Part shown: in pieces, positions 35,420-55,185 of the stretch
How the letters are laid out: each line of letters begins with the position of its first letter
Position numbering within the stretch: the stretch's first letter is position 1
Source of the DNA: Phocoena phocoena
Taxonomy: Eukaryota; Chordata; Mammalia; Artiodactyla; Phocoenidae
DNA length: 64,000 nucleotides
NCBI RefSeq assembly: GCF_963924675.1
Contig: NC_089232.1
Coordinates: forward strand, 35,731,312-35,795,311
Reading direction: 5' to 3'
Notes under the pieces: model-generated
What the model was told of the DNA's origin: nothing
The model's input: the letters and a program-made list of their open reading frames with translations, nothing else
Databases searched by the model: none
Program-made: the position numbers and the translations under genes

Positions 35420-36429
35420 AAGGTGCAAGTGAGGAATACAGGGTAGAGCTATATTGGGACGTCGAGATGCAGTAGCTGGGGACGGGGTTCTACTGCCTGG
35501 TTCCTTGTATCCAAGGTGTGCGGCAGTGGGCAGTGCCAGCAATGGAACTTCTGTTAGAACAGTTCTTCTAGAACTCAGAACTCTTAGCTGCATTGTTCCT
35601 GGCTACTGGCTATTAGTAACCTGTTTCCCTATTATTCTCAGAAATTCTGCTTCTTACTAATACCCGGTAATCGATGCTTCTCGTAACTAGAGTGGATTCT
35701 GTTGTCTGTAACTCGGAGCTCTTACCAATAGGTTACTCTGTCTAAATCAAAGCTATTCAGACTGGCTCAAGGAAATGTGACATCATTCTCTTTAAATCCC
35801 CTGAAGTTGTGACACATCTCCTGTTACCTTCTTCTAGTTCCTGTTCACAGTTTGGAGCTCTTCCTCCCATGTGCTCTGATGCGTATCAGTCAGGAAGGTT
35901 CTAGCACTCCCTACCTGACTGCAGATTCTGCTGTTTCCTCATCCAGTTCCCTGAAGGTGTTCGTTTTGAAAACCAGCTGACACTCTTCCTTGGCACTTTT
36001 GTGGCACCTCCAGCACTGTCACTTGGATGTTTTTTGACAGCTATTACCATGAGAACATAAACACCACGGAGAAGTGAACACACTGACTTTCATGACTCAA
36101 AATGAAGAAACACAGCAAAGTGCTCATTGATCAGGGCTTACAGTACAGGATGCCATGACAGCTGTCAGCCAAGGGCGTATAATACTCCATCTACTTGCTA
36201 ACGGGTATTGTTAAAAAATCTATATATGTTAACCCTATTCTTCAAAACTGTAATTCCTCATGTGAATGGCACTATCAGCTTTGCATAGAACAATGCTAAA
36301 CGTAGTTTACTTTTATTGTACAAAAAGACACATGGCAGGAAAATCGAATATAGGGACTGAAGGCAGCCTAGAGATGTTTCATGTCAATAGCACTGACTAG
36401 ACACTGAGAGAAGGCACCTGTGCTAAGAA
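35420..36429. other. Intergenic stretch, no gene seen
   Basis: No recognisable repeat family or coding sequence. Confidence 0.35.
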
Positions 36430-37460
36430 AGGACTAAAGTGGCTAGCTCCAACTCTAACAACAAATCCCAGTGTGCAGGTGGGAGGGGGGTTGGGTTTCT
36501 CACACCACCAATCAATTCTCCAACACCATCTGGGTGTCCTAAAATTCAGCTCAATTCTGACACTAGCCACCAGGAGAGAACATCAGATCCCACAGGTTAA
36601 GGGCTCACTCCCACAAGACTGCCCCCACTTCAGATGCCAATTGCAAGTCCAGGTTGTCACCTGTGCTTCTGACTGATTGGTTATAAATCAGGGGTCCCCT
36701 TTGTCCCCTCCTTGGGTTTGATTAATTTGCTAGGGCTCACAGAAAATACTTACCAGATTACAGGTTTATTATAAAAGGATATAATTCAGGAACAGCCAGA
36801 TGAAAGAGATGCATAGAGCAAGATATGTGGGAAGGGGCGTGGAGCTTCTGTGCTCTCTGAATGTGCCATTCTCCCCCAAAATCTCCATGTGTTCACCAAT
36901 CCGGAGGCTCTCCGAACCCAGTCCTTTTGGGTTTTTATAGAGGCTTCATCACATACTACCTTGCCAGATACGATTTTTGTAGAGGAAGACGTTTAGATTT
37001 CATTAACACCTTTACTGTGATACTGACATACAACAAATGGCATTTATTTAAAGAAAAATGATTAAATCATTGGCCACTGGTGATCAATTCAACCTCCAGC
37101 CCGTCTCACCTCCTTGAAGTTAGGGGATGGGATTGAAATTTCCAACCTCTAATACCGGTTGATTCCCCTGGCAACCAGCTCCCATCCTTAGGTGCTTTCC
37201 AAAAGTCACCTCATTAACATAAACCAAGTTGTAGAAAAGGGCTGGTTATGAACAACAGGACGTTCGTTTCACCCTTATGGCTCTGAAGCAACTTCAGGAA
37301 CTCAGCACAAGAGATCAAATACTATGACAAAAGATGCTGCCACGCTCCTAGCACTCAGGGAATTCCAAGCGTTTGGGGAGCTGTGAGCCAGGAACTGTGG
37401 ATGAAGACCAACTCTACACGAGAAGTAGATTTTGGTCACCTGAATGACCAAATCTAGATT
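36430..37460 (-). repeat. Probable ERVL-type LTR material (MLT2-like)
   Basis: 'gggctggttatgaacaaca', 'gtcacctcattaacataaac' and 'gggaattccaagcgttt' resemble ERVL LTRs. Orientation and exact ends are uncertain. An AT-rich insertion at about 36950-37075 may be foreign to the LTR. Confidence 0.45.
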
Positions 37461-37469
37461 TATTATAAA

Positions 37470-37635
37470 TCACTAGCTCAGCAGTTCACAGCCTTGGCTG
37501 CATATCAGAATCACCTGGGACTTAAAAAATGAAAATTATTCAGGTCCAAACCTAGACCAATCGAATCAGACTCTTCGAGGGTGGGGCTTAAGCATTTATT
37601 AAGCTCAGGTGATGCTAATGAGAACCACTGGGCAG
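37470..37635 (+). repeat. MER5A hAT element
   Basis: 'gcatatcagaatcacctggg', 'cgaatcagactcttcgaggg' and 'aggtgatgctaatgagaacc' follow MER5A. Confidence 0.75.
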
Positions 37636-38068
37636 GACTTTCTACTTTGCCTCATTTATTCTCATGAATGTGGCTTTTTTCTCCTCTCACTATAGGCATC
37701 TGAGGATTTAAGTTTTTCTAGTAAGTAGCATTTGTGGCTGGAGGCCAACTTACGGTTAGAAGACTCGTGCGCAGATGAGGCCTACTTGGTGTGGATGGGA
37801 GCTCCACCAGGGCACAAATACTTGCAGACAGGGATTGCTGGGGGCCATCTTGGAGTCTCCCGGAGATACGTGCCTTTGTTTGTCTTCCAGCTAGTAAAAC
37901 CTCCAACCAGCCAACCAACAAGCCTCAGGCCATTGTCCTAGGGTTGGGATGGCTGGGCCCTCTTTCCTGGGCTGAACACTACAGCACAGTTTACATGACT
38001 TTCCAATTTCCACCAAACCATAGCAGTGGCAAATCGGTCAGGAGAGAGGGAACATATTTTCTTCAGAG

Positions 38069-38956
38069 CAGGGGTTGACAAACTTTTTCCATAAAGGACC
38101 AGATGGTAAGTTATTTAGGCTTTCTGGGAGAAAAGCCAAATAGAGGATATAGTGGAGGTTCTTATATAACAGAAGAGAAAATTCCTGCCCTGCTCCATCC
38201 TACCCCATTTGCCTGGGGTGGGCCATTCCCAGGAGTGGATACCTTGACGCCCAGGTGCCATCATCTCGGAGACATTTTCAGGACAGAGAGCCACTGGCCT
38301 GATGGGGAGAGGCTTGATAGACGGGGCGGGAGGCTGGGCTGCCACAGTCTGTTTCATTCTGCCAATGTCACCTGAGCCTTGGAGCATAAGTCCAGTCATC
38401 TCAACTTGGGCCACTGGCCAGAGGGAGGCAGTTTGCCAAGCTGCCAACACCTGGACTGGGCTTCTACTGCCTGGTCCCCAGCATTTGCCAACAGTGAAGT
38501 CCCCAACATGCAGGTGGTGACCAGTGTGGACCCTGGGCAGGGGTAAGATGCAGCCACCAACCAGGGAGGCTGGTGCTGGGAGTGGAGGGAGGAACGGGGA
38601 CCAGGGCCACACACGCCTTTCTGTCACATGGACCCTTCCACCATAAGCACGTATTAAAGATTATATTTTGTAACTGTGATTATATTTTATAAACACAAAT
38701 ATAATCCAGGATGGGCTATATGCTTTCCTTCTGATTTTAAAATAAATTATCTTTGTGGGCTCCTACACATATTGTGGGCCCTAGGCCCTGTGTGTACCGT
38801 GCCTAATGGGTGAGTTGGCCCCGACCCAGTGGATGGGGCCACCCAAGCTTGGTCTCCATGGCTCACAATGCTTGTCTGTTGGAGCAGTGCCTGAGGGCCA
38901 TGCAAAAGCAAGAAGCAGGCTGGATTTGACTTGGGGGCCGGTTGGCTGAACCCCTG
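38069..38956. mobile_element. hAT (Charlie-like) DNA transposon, ~890 bp
   Basis: It begins CAGGGGTTGACAAAC and its other end in reverse complement begins CAGGGGTTCAGCCAAC. The right flank ctctagat fits the usual Charlie-type target; the left flank cttcagag is a decayed partner. The interior has an open frame on the minus strand (38115-38627) without transposase features that I can see. Confidence 0.55.
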
Positions 38957-39109
38957 CTCTAGATGACCAAGATGCAATTAGCTGAGAGCATTTCTCGTGG
39001 GCCACAGGACACCTAAGAAAAGACATGTTCACCCAAAGTAACTGGGAACCCCTACAGAGAGTTGGATCTCCTGCTGGGTCCTGCTACCCACCCCTATTAC
39101 TTTTCCTAA

Positions 39110-39380
39110 TGAAGTATTACTCACTTATGGAAAAGTATATGAAATATATGGCGTCAACTTAATTCATTATCACAAAGCAAACACCCGTCCAGATCAAGAA
39201 CATAGCCAGCACTTCTGGAGGCCTCTCTAGTCCCCCTCTAATCACCACCTCCTCTCTCCACCTGAACAGGCTACTCAACTGACTTCTAACTCTGTAGGTC
39301 AGTTTTGTTGGTGTAAATGGAATAACACCACACAGAGCATTGCACGCTTTGGTGTCTGGCCTCTTTCAGTCCTGGCCATT
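39110..39380 (-). repeat. Old LINE-1 3' UTR fragment
   Basis: 'ttcattatcacaaagcaaac', 'actgacttctaactctgtag' and 'tgtaaatggaataacaccac' form the reverse complement of a common L1M-type 3' end. Confidence 0.6.
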
Positions 39381-40038
39381 GTTGCTCTTGTGTTTCCGGA
39401 AGGATGGAGTGGAGTGGGCCACCACTCACAAGATCCTTTTGTCCTGAGATTGCTTCTCTCAAATGGGCTTGGCTGGAGGTCAGGAGGGCCTGTGAGCAGC
39501 CCAGCCCACCAGCCCAGGGTGCTCTGTGGCCTAGAGATAAAATGTACATTCATGCTACAAAGTAGCTGGCAACAAACCCTTGTGACAGGCACGCTAACAA
39601 GAAAACCAACCTGACCAGGGAAGTTGATTAAGGATGTTCCTCTTAACTTCAGCCTCATTGCCTCTGAGACTCATTAACCACTACTTATTAAAAGGAAAAA
39701 AAATATTTTTACAGGGCAGACATATTCCACATGCTTTATGTTTGAGCGTGAGTCAAATCTTTTAACTGCAACTCACCTCCCGAGTTCAGGGCTGCCGTGT
39801 ATAACCATGAGGTCTGCACACTGCATAACTCCAGGGGGCATCGTTGACAAAGAATATGATGTGCCTGGTGCTGGGCGTGGAACCACACAGTGCAGGGAGC
39901 AGCATGTCAGCAGACTCAGTTGCCTGGATCCAGACCACACTGTAACTTAACATGTGGTCTGGGTACCTAGACCTTCATCAGTTATACATTTGGGGAAAAG
40001 TTCTTCAAATTAGTTGTGTTCTGGTTCATCCATTATTA

Positions 40039-40342
40039 TTAATTAATTAATTAATTATTTTTGGCTGTGTTGGGTCTTCGTTGCTGGGTTTTCTCTAGTT
40101 GTGGCGAGCAGGGGCTACTCTTTGTTGTGGTGCACGGGCTTCTCATTGCGGTGGCTTCTCTTGTTGCAGAGCACGGGCTCTAGGCGCACGGGCTCAGCAG
40201 TTGTGGCACGTGGGCTCAGTAGTTGCGGCGCATGGGCTTAGTGGCTCCGCGGCATGTGGGATCTTCCCAGACCAGGGCTTGAACCCATGTCGAGCATTGG
40301 CAGGCTGATTCTTAACCACTGTGCCACCAGGGAAGTCCGTTA
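40039..40342 (-). mobile_element. CHR-type SINE, long form
   Basis: Plus-strand text runs from (TTAA)n tail and 'ttggctgtgttgggtcttcg' to 'gtgccaccagggaagtcc', the reverse complement of the SINE head. The 11-bp duplication atccattatta flanks it at 40028-40038 and 40343-40353. Confidence 0.92.
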
Positions 40343-40509
40343 ATCCATTATTAATCCAGGAATCCACCGCCCCCTTTTTTTTGCCCCAATAGGCTAAAAT
40401 GACTGAATCAGTATTTGATGATTAACAAGATCTTACAGGCTCTCCTGTGGGTGTGGGGGGGGAGAATGGAAGTAGTGGGAAGGTGGGCAGTGTTTACATT
40501 TTGAACACC

Positions 40510-40775
40510 AATTCTCTTTATCTGGGATGTATCTATAAAAGAAGCATTTTGTTACATATACAAAATGTCCAGAATAGGCAAATCCATAGAGACAGAAAGT
40601 AGATAAGTGGTTGTCAGAGGTCCTGGGTTTATTTTCTGGGCTGATGAAAATCTGGAATTAGATTGTTGATGGTTATACAGCTCTGTGAATATACTAAAAA
40701 CCACTGAATTGTATACTTTGAAGGGGTGAATTTTATGCTTTGTGGATTATATCTCAATAAAGGTATTATTTTTTT
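40510..40775 (+). repeat. LINE-1 3' end fragment
   Basis: 'gaataggcaaatccatagag', 'ctgtgaatatactaaaaacc' and 'ttatatctcaataaagg' match L1M 3' ends, the same type as at 15.5-16.3 kb. Confidence 0.8.
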
Positions 40776-43432
40776 CAAAAGTGAAGAGACACTGAATCTC
40801 TACTGACCTCAGGACACTAGCTGAAAAAATTTTTTCAAAGAAGGAACACTTCTGAGATTGATGTATGTTTTCTTTTCCCTCTAAAGGTGGAGCTATATTA
40901 TATGAAGGGCTGGATATGTCCAGGTAAGACCGGAGATCTCTTCCTTCAGAGGCCCCAGGGTCTGGAAACTAAGGCTGCTAGTGGGAGCTTGTAGGATAAT
41001 CGTATTATAAGAGGTTTCTAAGTTCCCTAATTGTGCTGGAATGCGGTGTCACTGAAAATGAGATGATATAAAAGAATGGGCTGGGTGTGGTGGCAAGGAT
41101 GGTAGGCATGGGCAACTGTTTTAGGCAGGGACTTTCTCAGTAATTCTACAGACTGGGGCATTCTTTCAGCTTGGCTCTAGGCTTGCAGTAGATGGTCAAT
41201 TAAGGCCTGTTGACCTACTTGTCCTAAAGAGACTTGACTATGGAGGTATGCCGCAAAACCACTCACTGTTTTAAGATCCCTGCTAGTGCTGAGTGGGAGG
41301 TGCCCAGGAGCCTGGACGCTCACCACCGCAAGTCACATCAGTGACTGTCCTGCAGCAGCTCTGACACCTGAGTGGCCTGCCAGGCCTCAGGGGGTCGTGC
41401 TGGCTAAACGCTACTAGAAAAAATAATCAATTCAGTCACCCCCAGGCCCTCCCCTAGAAGAGCTCCACCAGTAAATACCACTTCAAAACACAAGGAAGGA
41501 ATAAAGGAACATGCAGATCCTAGTAGAAAGGCTGTATTCATTTCTGAGGACTGCTATGTTTTAAGGCAAGTGTCACACATACAAAACAGTCAGAGATGAA
41601 CAGTATTTACCACAACATGTTAGAAGCGCAGGGGAGACATCTTCAGACAATGAGAAAGTGGCATTTTCCCCAGCCGGGTCACTCCTGGTCTGATTCTTGT
41701 TGCAAACAGAAAAACAGGGAGAGAGCCAAGGGAAGGGGAGCAATCACCATCTGGATTTTACAAGGAAGCACCCTTCCCCAGGCACGGCGCTCCCCTCACC
41801 GCAATCCCAGGTCCAGGATAGAGGATGCGCAGTCCCTGAGTCTGATTGTCCAGCTCTACTGTCCATGTTTTGTAAAATTCACCTTTAGAAACAGGAAAAT
41901 CAGGATGCCAAAGACATGCAACTTGCAGTTAGTCCACCTCTGTCCAAATTCAAACTCGCCCGGACTGGAGCTAAAATATACACACACACATACATATAGA
42001 TGTTACCCGCATGTATACCTCCCACATACATGCTGCATATATGTATGTGTACGTACATAGCCATGTATATATGTGGAAGAAGGAAAGATGAGATCTAATG
42101 ACACCTGAAAAATAGTGAATGTTTGGGATTTGCAGTTTGGGATCCATCAATGTGATTGTTTCCCCTTTGAAAACAGAAGGCATCAGCAACAAGCCAGAGG
42201 GTTGAGGCTTCCAGGCTCCTCTCAGCCCAGCTCCTGGTCACTCCTGCTTCACAGGAGACAGGAGTGACTTAGCTGGTTTAAAGAGGGCTGAAGGGAAAAG
42301 GGCCAGGTCTGCTCCGTGCCCCTTGGTTCTTCCCCGCCCATTCCGCTCAGGCCCATGCCCCACAATCTTAATACAGGGGAGCTTCACTCTCTGTCCCCCC
42401 TTCCCCCTATTCCAGTTGTGACAAGGGAATGAGCGAGGCTGAAAGTTTGGGAGTTTTAATGGCCAATGTGCGGTGGCAGAAATGGTGCCTGGGTCTGGGA
42501 GTCAAGGGGAGGTCAGGTACCCAGAAGTGTGCTGGGAGGTGGGGTAGTTAATTCACAAAAAGATGAAGGACATCAGGAAGAGGCTGCATTTGATGCTAAC
42601 AAGAAACTACTAAGAGAACAAGTGACATGATAACAGTTGCTCCTGCACACAGAACAAAGCCCTGCTCGTAAAAGCTGTCCTCCCCAGAAGACGGAGCCTC
42701 CTGGAGAACTTAGGTATCACTTAGGTAACAGCAAGGAGGGTACGGGGGTGTTAGCACTTGATATCCAAGAAGCAAAATGCGAAATGGTCGTTTTTCGCGG
42801 ATTCACTCGGTTTGCCTCACCAAATCCCTCTGAGGTAGGTAAGAGGCAGGTGACATCAGCCCCATTGTACTAATGGGGTCAAGTGAGGCTCCAGGACTTG
42901 CTGCAGGTTACCCCACAGATACACACCAACAGCCACAGAGAAATAGCTGTCTAGTGCCTTTTAGGTTTTCCTTCCCTATCCCGGGCAATGCTTGTTCTCT
43001 CCGTAAAGCCCCCTCCCCTAGGTTCAGCTCAAGTCAGTAAGTATCAGGTGGACCATTTAGCTTATAATTTTAAACCTTGATGTCCTGGAGGGAAAGGAAA
43101 CCAAGTCTATGGAAATCAGCCAAAGCTAGGGCATCTGGGAACAGTGGTACCTCACTCCAATGAAGGGGTGGGTTTGTGGGGTTTTTTAAATTTTCTTTTT
43201 GCTGCAATGCAGCATTTTAGGGAGGGTCTAGTTGGATTAAAATCTGTTGCTAGACCAGCCAGGGTCCTGAATGTGATGACCACATGACACCTCCCCAGCG
43301 GAGGGGGGCCCCTCTCTGGCCTGTTGCCAAATCAGAGTAGATGGGTGTAGAGCCAGAGTGTTGACATAGGCCCAGGTCATGAAAGCAGAAAACCTCCCCA
43401 GGGCTGGGGCCAGAATGGGGACATTAGCGCGC

Positions 43433-43478
<46 letters not shown>

Positions 43479-44163
43479 GGGCCTGATCAGGCTGCTTCCC
43501 TTCCCCCTGCAGCCTGTACTCCCCCTCCTTTCTTGGACTTCAGAATGTAATTGTTTACTTAGTGCCACTGACCAGAGACCCTAGCAGTGTTAACACCATG
43601 GAGTATGTCTAACTCGACGACGTGCAGCGCCTCCAGCCTAGTGACCCAGAAGCCAGTCAGGCCGATGTGTAGACTCTCAACACCTGAGGCCCAGCTCAGT
43701 GAATTCTAGCCACGGCTATGAATTTGGGAATTCTTCCAATTACTATGGCTCACGAGGCAATGTGACAGATGGCTGCCACCCGTCCAGGTCTGCCCGGAAA
43801 GCACCCAAGGCTGAGCTTTCCTGGGTGCAATGAAGTAACATGTGCATTTTCCAAGCTTTAACCACCAGGTCCTGTGAGCCTGTTACTCCCCCTGCCCGGC
43901 AGCTCGAGGGTGTGTTTCCAAACAGAGCTGGGGTGTACACAGTTGCACCTAGATATGGTAGGTCAAATGGCAGAGTGTCCTGGTCCTTGGGAACCAGGTC
44001 CCGCTGGGAAGCCCAATGCCTGTGCTGAGAAGTAATCCTCAAACCAGTGACTGGGCCAAAGCATTGCACGGGAGGCTAGAAGTCAGTGAAGGCGGTGCCC
44101 GGGTCTGCCGACCGGACCGATGGGGCGGGCACCCCCCACAGGCAAGCTGGAAGCCCAGCCCCA
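40776..44163 (-). other. SLC1A4: SLC1A4 3'UTR and downstream flank (boundary not resolved)
   Basis: The stop codon is at 44166-44164, so the 3'UTR must begin at 44163 and run to lower coordinates. I recall the human 3'UTR as 2 kb or more, which would end near 41-42 kb, but I saw no decisive AATAAA. A minus-strand ATTAAA at 42460-42455 is one candidate. Within the stretch are a (GT)n tract at 43426-43476, an AT/TATG-rich patch near 41970-42070, and MIR-like text near 42790-42960. Confidence 0.45.
43426..43476 (+). repeat. (GC)4(GT)n dinucleotide repeat
   Basis: About 51 bp of strictly alternating purine and pyrimidine begins agcgcgcgcg and continues as pure GT. It lies in the probable SLC1A4 3'UTR, about 0.7 kb past the stop codon. 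Confidence 0.97.
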
Positions 44164-44392
44164 TCACAGAACTGACTCCTTGGACTCGGGGGTGCTGGCC
44201 GCAAGGCCAGTGGGGTTTGGGTGTGTCACCAGGGGTGACGTCTCCTCCTCCGACTTGCAGTTGGGGACGGCCTCCACTTTGACCTCACTCAGCTCCTGCT
44301 CGCCTCTCTTCGTCGCCTTCTGATTCAGGTGGTGGAGGATGCCTGCACCCAGGGCATCGCCCTCCACGTTCACCACGGTGGTGGTGCGGTCC
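44164..44392 (-). CDS. SLC1A4: SLC1A4 exon 8 (last coding exon)
   Basis: This exon encodes transmembrane helix 8 and the cytoplasmic C-terminus of ASCT1, the Na+-dependent exchanger of alanine, serine, cysteine and threonine. It begins after a ttccccccag acceptor with the G that completes Val and reads [17 protein letters not shown]. In glutamate transporters the matching helix has an arginine that binds the substrate side chain; a Thr in the TTT run of ASCTs is known to replace it, fitting neutral substrates. The tail runs through [13 protein letters not shown] and [14 protein letters not shown] to ESKESVL and a TGA at 44166-44164. Near the end ([18 protein letters not shown]) it is about two residues shorter than the human tail as I remember it. 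Phase agrees with exon 7. Confidence 0.96.
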
Positions 44393-46519
<2,127 letters not shown>

Positions 46520-46660
46520 TCACGCTGTTCTCAGTTTACAAATGAGACACCCGAATCATGGTGAGATTGGTGTTCATGAAGTTTTTCAAAGGAAATCACA
46601 AGAAAAAGACCTCAAGTTTTGTACCAGGCCTAATGATGAAGGAAAGACTACAGAACTTAC

Positions 46661-46855
46661 AGAATGGTGAAAATCTGGCCTGCTTTCAGCTCCACATTGT
46701 TGAGCTGGGCAATGAACACTGCGGCCACACACTGGAAGATGGCTGCGCCGTCCATGTTCACCGTGGCCCCGATGGGGAGGATGAACCTGCCGATCCTCTT
46801 GTCTACACCATTGTTTTCTTCAATGCACTTAATCATAGAGGGAAGGGTTGCAGAG
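46661..46855 (-). CDS. SLC1A4: SLC1A4 exon 6
   Basis: The 195-nt exon begins inside re-entrant hairpin 1 (the SSATLP of CSSSATLP), continues [20 protein letters not shown], and holds helix 7 with the NMDGAA signature (NMDGT in glutamate transporters) that lines the sodium and substrate sites, followed by [20 protein letters not shown]. The acceptor AG is at 46857-46856 and the donor GTAAGT at 46660-46655. It starts by completing Ser split across the intron and ends two bases into Leu. All residues I know to be family-invariant are present, so this exon looks functional. Confidence 0.96.
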
Positions 46856-52631
<5,776 letters not shown>

Positions 52632-52694
52632 CTTTTCACGGGTTATGTTTCCAGTGCTTGTGTTGTGGGTCACCTCTCTATAGTCGGTTGCATA
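52632..52694 (-). CDS. SLC1A4: SLC1A4 exon 3 (63 nt)
   Basis: This short exon encodes 21 residues, YATDYREVTHNTSTGNITRE plus K, the extracellular loop of the scaffold domain. It contains two N-glycosylation sequons, NTS and NIT, at the same two positions as N201 and N206 of human ASCT1 as I recall them. The sites are kept although surrounding residues differ, as expected for a surface loop. The acceptor is ctcttgttcacag and the donor GTAAAA is slightly weak. Both ends are in phase 0, matching exons 2 and 4. Confidence 0.93.
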
Positions 52695-53834
52695 CTGTGA
52701 ACAAGAGAAAGCAAAACTCCCGTCAGTTCACAGCTGAAGACCACCTGGAGGAACCGAGAGGACTGCTGGGCCTCTGGCTACTCTGTCCTTCTTCATTCCA
52801 GGTCTTCTGGGCACTCCTCACTTGGCTGGCCTGACAAGGGCCTCTGAGGACTGTACAAAAGTTACTTAAGACCAAGGCAGCATGCACTCCAGACTTCTGG
52901 TTTTTTAGGAAGCCAAGGAAATGGGGAGAATTTCCTATGTCCCCTGGTCGCTGGTTTGGAGAAGGTCTGCACACTTTCAAGCTGATGGTTTGATATCTCC
53001 AACAGCTCAGAGTTCACCTTATTTGGGGAAACTTGGAATTCGTTCCACCATGCCGAAGTACACTTTTCGATGTGTTATTTTATGTTCATTCATTTATTTA
53101 TGCTCCACTATGTTCCAGAACTTATTTGAGCCTGACTGCTTTTCAGCATCTGTTTCTAATCTGCCTTCAGCCTCCACTCCCCAGAGCAAAGGCTGGAAGG
53201 CAAGACAGCATTTTCGGGCTGAGTCTTCTGGGAGACCACTCATCAGAGGTGAAACGTCCCTCCAACTTTGGTCCTGCCAGTTGACTTCACACACTTCTGC
53301 CCAACGCACACAGTTGTCTCCCTGGGGCAGGATGCATTATCGTTGAGGGGACTCTGTTATAAGACACCCTTCCTGACCCTTCTAAGGACACCTGGCTTCT
53401 GAACTGTTAAGAGGAGCCCCTTAGAGGGTTCAGACCCAGAGGCTTGCTTTGAACCGGCCTTTAAAGAGCTCTGGTCTCTCTCAGCTTTGATTATCAAGCT
53501 TTCAGATGGGCAGAGATGTTCAGCTGTCCCGTGATTAAGGATGGCAGGGCAAAAAAACCCACCCCACACCTTCTGTGCCAGGCACTGAAAGCCCCACAAA
53601 CTTTGTATTTTTCTCCTACCTCACATTATACATACAAGCCACAGCTATGTTTACATGCAGGGGTTTTTTTTTGTTGTTGTTTGTTTGTTTGTATGTTTGC
53701 TTTAAAGAGAGGCTGTAAGTAGAAACAGAAAAGTCTTGGCTTGAAAAAGGCTATCAGTTTAGTCCATCTATCTAGACCTTTATATTCTTTCTCTATATAA
53801 AGCATGGCTGCAGGGGAGTTACTTGAAGAATTGC

Positions 53835-54175
53835 TAAAATTAGGGAAAAACTGGAAACCACCATCAACAAGGGACTGGTTGAGTAAAATTATGATACTCT
53901 CATACAGTGGAATACAGCCAATAACTTATGCAGAAGGATGTTTACCGACATGAGAAAATGTTAACAATAAGAGCAGGTTACAGAACAATATGTGTAGCAC
54001 GTGTACGTACTAACAATGTTATATAGCATAATTATTTTAAAATCATGTGAATGTGCACATGGATAGAAAAAACATACTGGAAGGATGTATACCAAAATGT
54101 TAATGGGTAGCTCTAGGTAGTGATTATGGGTGATTTTTATTTTCTTCTACTTCTTTGCACTTTATTTTTTGCAAG
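53835..54175 (+). repeat. LINE-1 3' UTR fragment
   Basis: 'catacagtggaatacagcc', 'gatagaaaaaacatactgga' and 'gattatgggtgatttttatt' are typical of L1ME/L1MC 3' ends. Confidence 0.7.
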
Positions 54176-54235
54176 GAGCATACGTTATCCCTATAATCAG
54201 AAAAAAAAAGATGAAAATGTATTTTTTGAAAATTC

Positions 54236-54353
54236 TAGGGAATTCCTTGGTAGTCCAGTGGTTAAGATTTGGTGCTTCCACTGCAGGGGGCACAAGTTCA
54301 ATCCCTGGTCAAGGATCTAAGGTCCCACAAGCCACACAGTACAGCCAAAAAAA
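54236..54353 (+). mobile_element. Short tRNA-derived SINE (CHR relative, ~120 bp)
   Basis: It reads 'gggaattccttggtagtcca', 'gtggttaagatttggtgctt', 'ccactgcagggggcacaagt', 'tcaatccctggtcaaggatc', then an A tail. This subtype lacks the second half seen in the other SINEs here. Confidence 0.85.
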
Positions 54354-54636
54354 AAAAATCTAAAATATTTAAGAACTCCCAAAAATGTGATTTGAGGGTA
54401 TTAGGTGATATGAAAAGATACTGGAACTAGTGGGATATTTCGGAAAAATTTTTGGTTTCTTGTTGTTTTGTTTGTTTTGACTCCAGGGGTATATCTATAA
54501 ATTTTAGGCCAATGATACTAAGTGTTGTTAACAATACAACCCTCCCTGTTCCACCTTACCTAACTCTATAGCAGTAATTTATACGTAACCCACCCCTCCC
54601 CAAAGTTTCATATTTTTAGCAAAGCATCAAGCTTAC

Positions 54637-54679
54637 CGTACGGAAAGCTGAAACCACAAGATTTGAGGGAAACAGGTTT
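54637..54679 (-). CDS. SLC1A4: SLC1A4 exon 2 (43 nt)
   Basis: The exon starts with the A that completes an Arg codon from exon 1 and then reads NLFPSNLVVSAFRT, closely matching the NLFPSNLVV(A)AFRT of human ASCT1. The acceptor is gctttcttttccaacag and the donor GTAAGC at 54636-54631. It ends in phase 0. It is the first SLC1A4 exon in the window; about 177 upstream residues, including the start codon, should be in exon 1 beyond 64000. Confidence 0.93.
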
Positions 54680-54989
54680 CTGTTGGAAAAGAAAGCATTT
54701 TGTCAGTACTCTTAAAATTCAGCATTCAAAGTGTCCACTTTAAGATGCCCATTCCTGACAGCCTGACACACAGGGTTCCCTCTTTGCCCACGTCCAGCAT
54801 TTACTGCCATCTTCTGCTTGATCCAAGCACCCAACTGTGCTTCGGCTGCGGGGCCCCAACAGATACTTTGAGTGCACTGATCTTTATCCTCATCTCCCTC
54901 GTGGTGCCCCTGGATATTGAGGTAAGCTGTGTCCAAGGAAACCGGAATAACTGCATCACTTTCCTTTCCCCTAGAGGCTAAGCCTTAGT

Positions 54990-55185
54990 GCAGTGGTTTT
55001 CAACGGGGAGTGGCACTGCCCACTAGTGAAATCCAAAGGAGTGTTTTGTTGTTGTAATAACTGGGGGACATCCCTGGAACTGGGGGAGTGTGTTCAGGGG
55101 GAAGTGCCAGGGCCCAGCCATTTGTTCTGCTAAATGTCTGAATGTAAAGCTGTCCCATTAATGGTGACTCTAAACTCAGAAGCAA
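54990..55185 (+). repeat. hAT (MER1-type) relic
   Basis: 'cagtggttttcaacggggag', 'taataactgggggacatccc' and 'tgctaaatgtctgaatgtaa' resemble MER20-like non-autonomous hAT elements. The family is not certain. Confidence 0.5.

Larger units (their letters stand above)
52695..54636 (-). other. SLC1A4: SLC1A4 intron 2
   Basis: The intron contains an old L1 3' end at about 53835-54175 and a short SINE at 54236-54353. T-rich and TTTG repeats occur near 53662-53700. Confidence 0.8.

Noticed and set aside
38115..38627. 170-residue minus-strand open frame
   Set aside because: It lies within a non-autonomous hAT-like element and shows no transposase signature. It is most likely chance.
43426..43476. 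CRISPR-like or other array
   Set aside because: It is a simple dinucleotide repeat without spacers.
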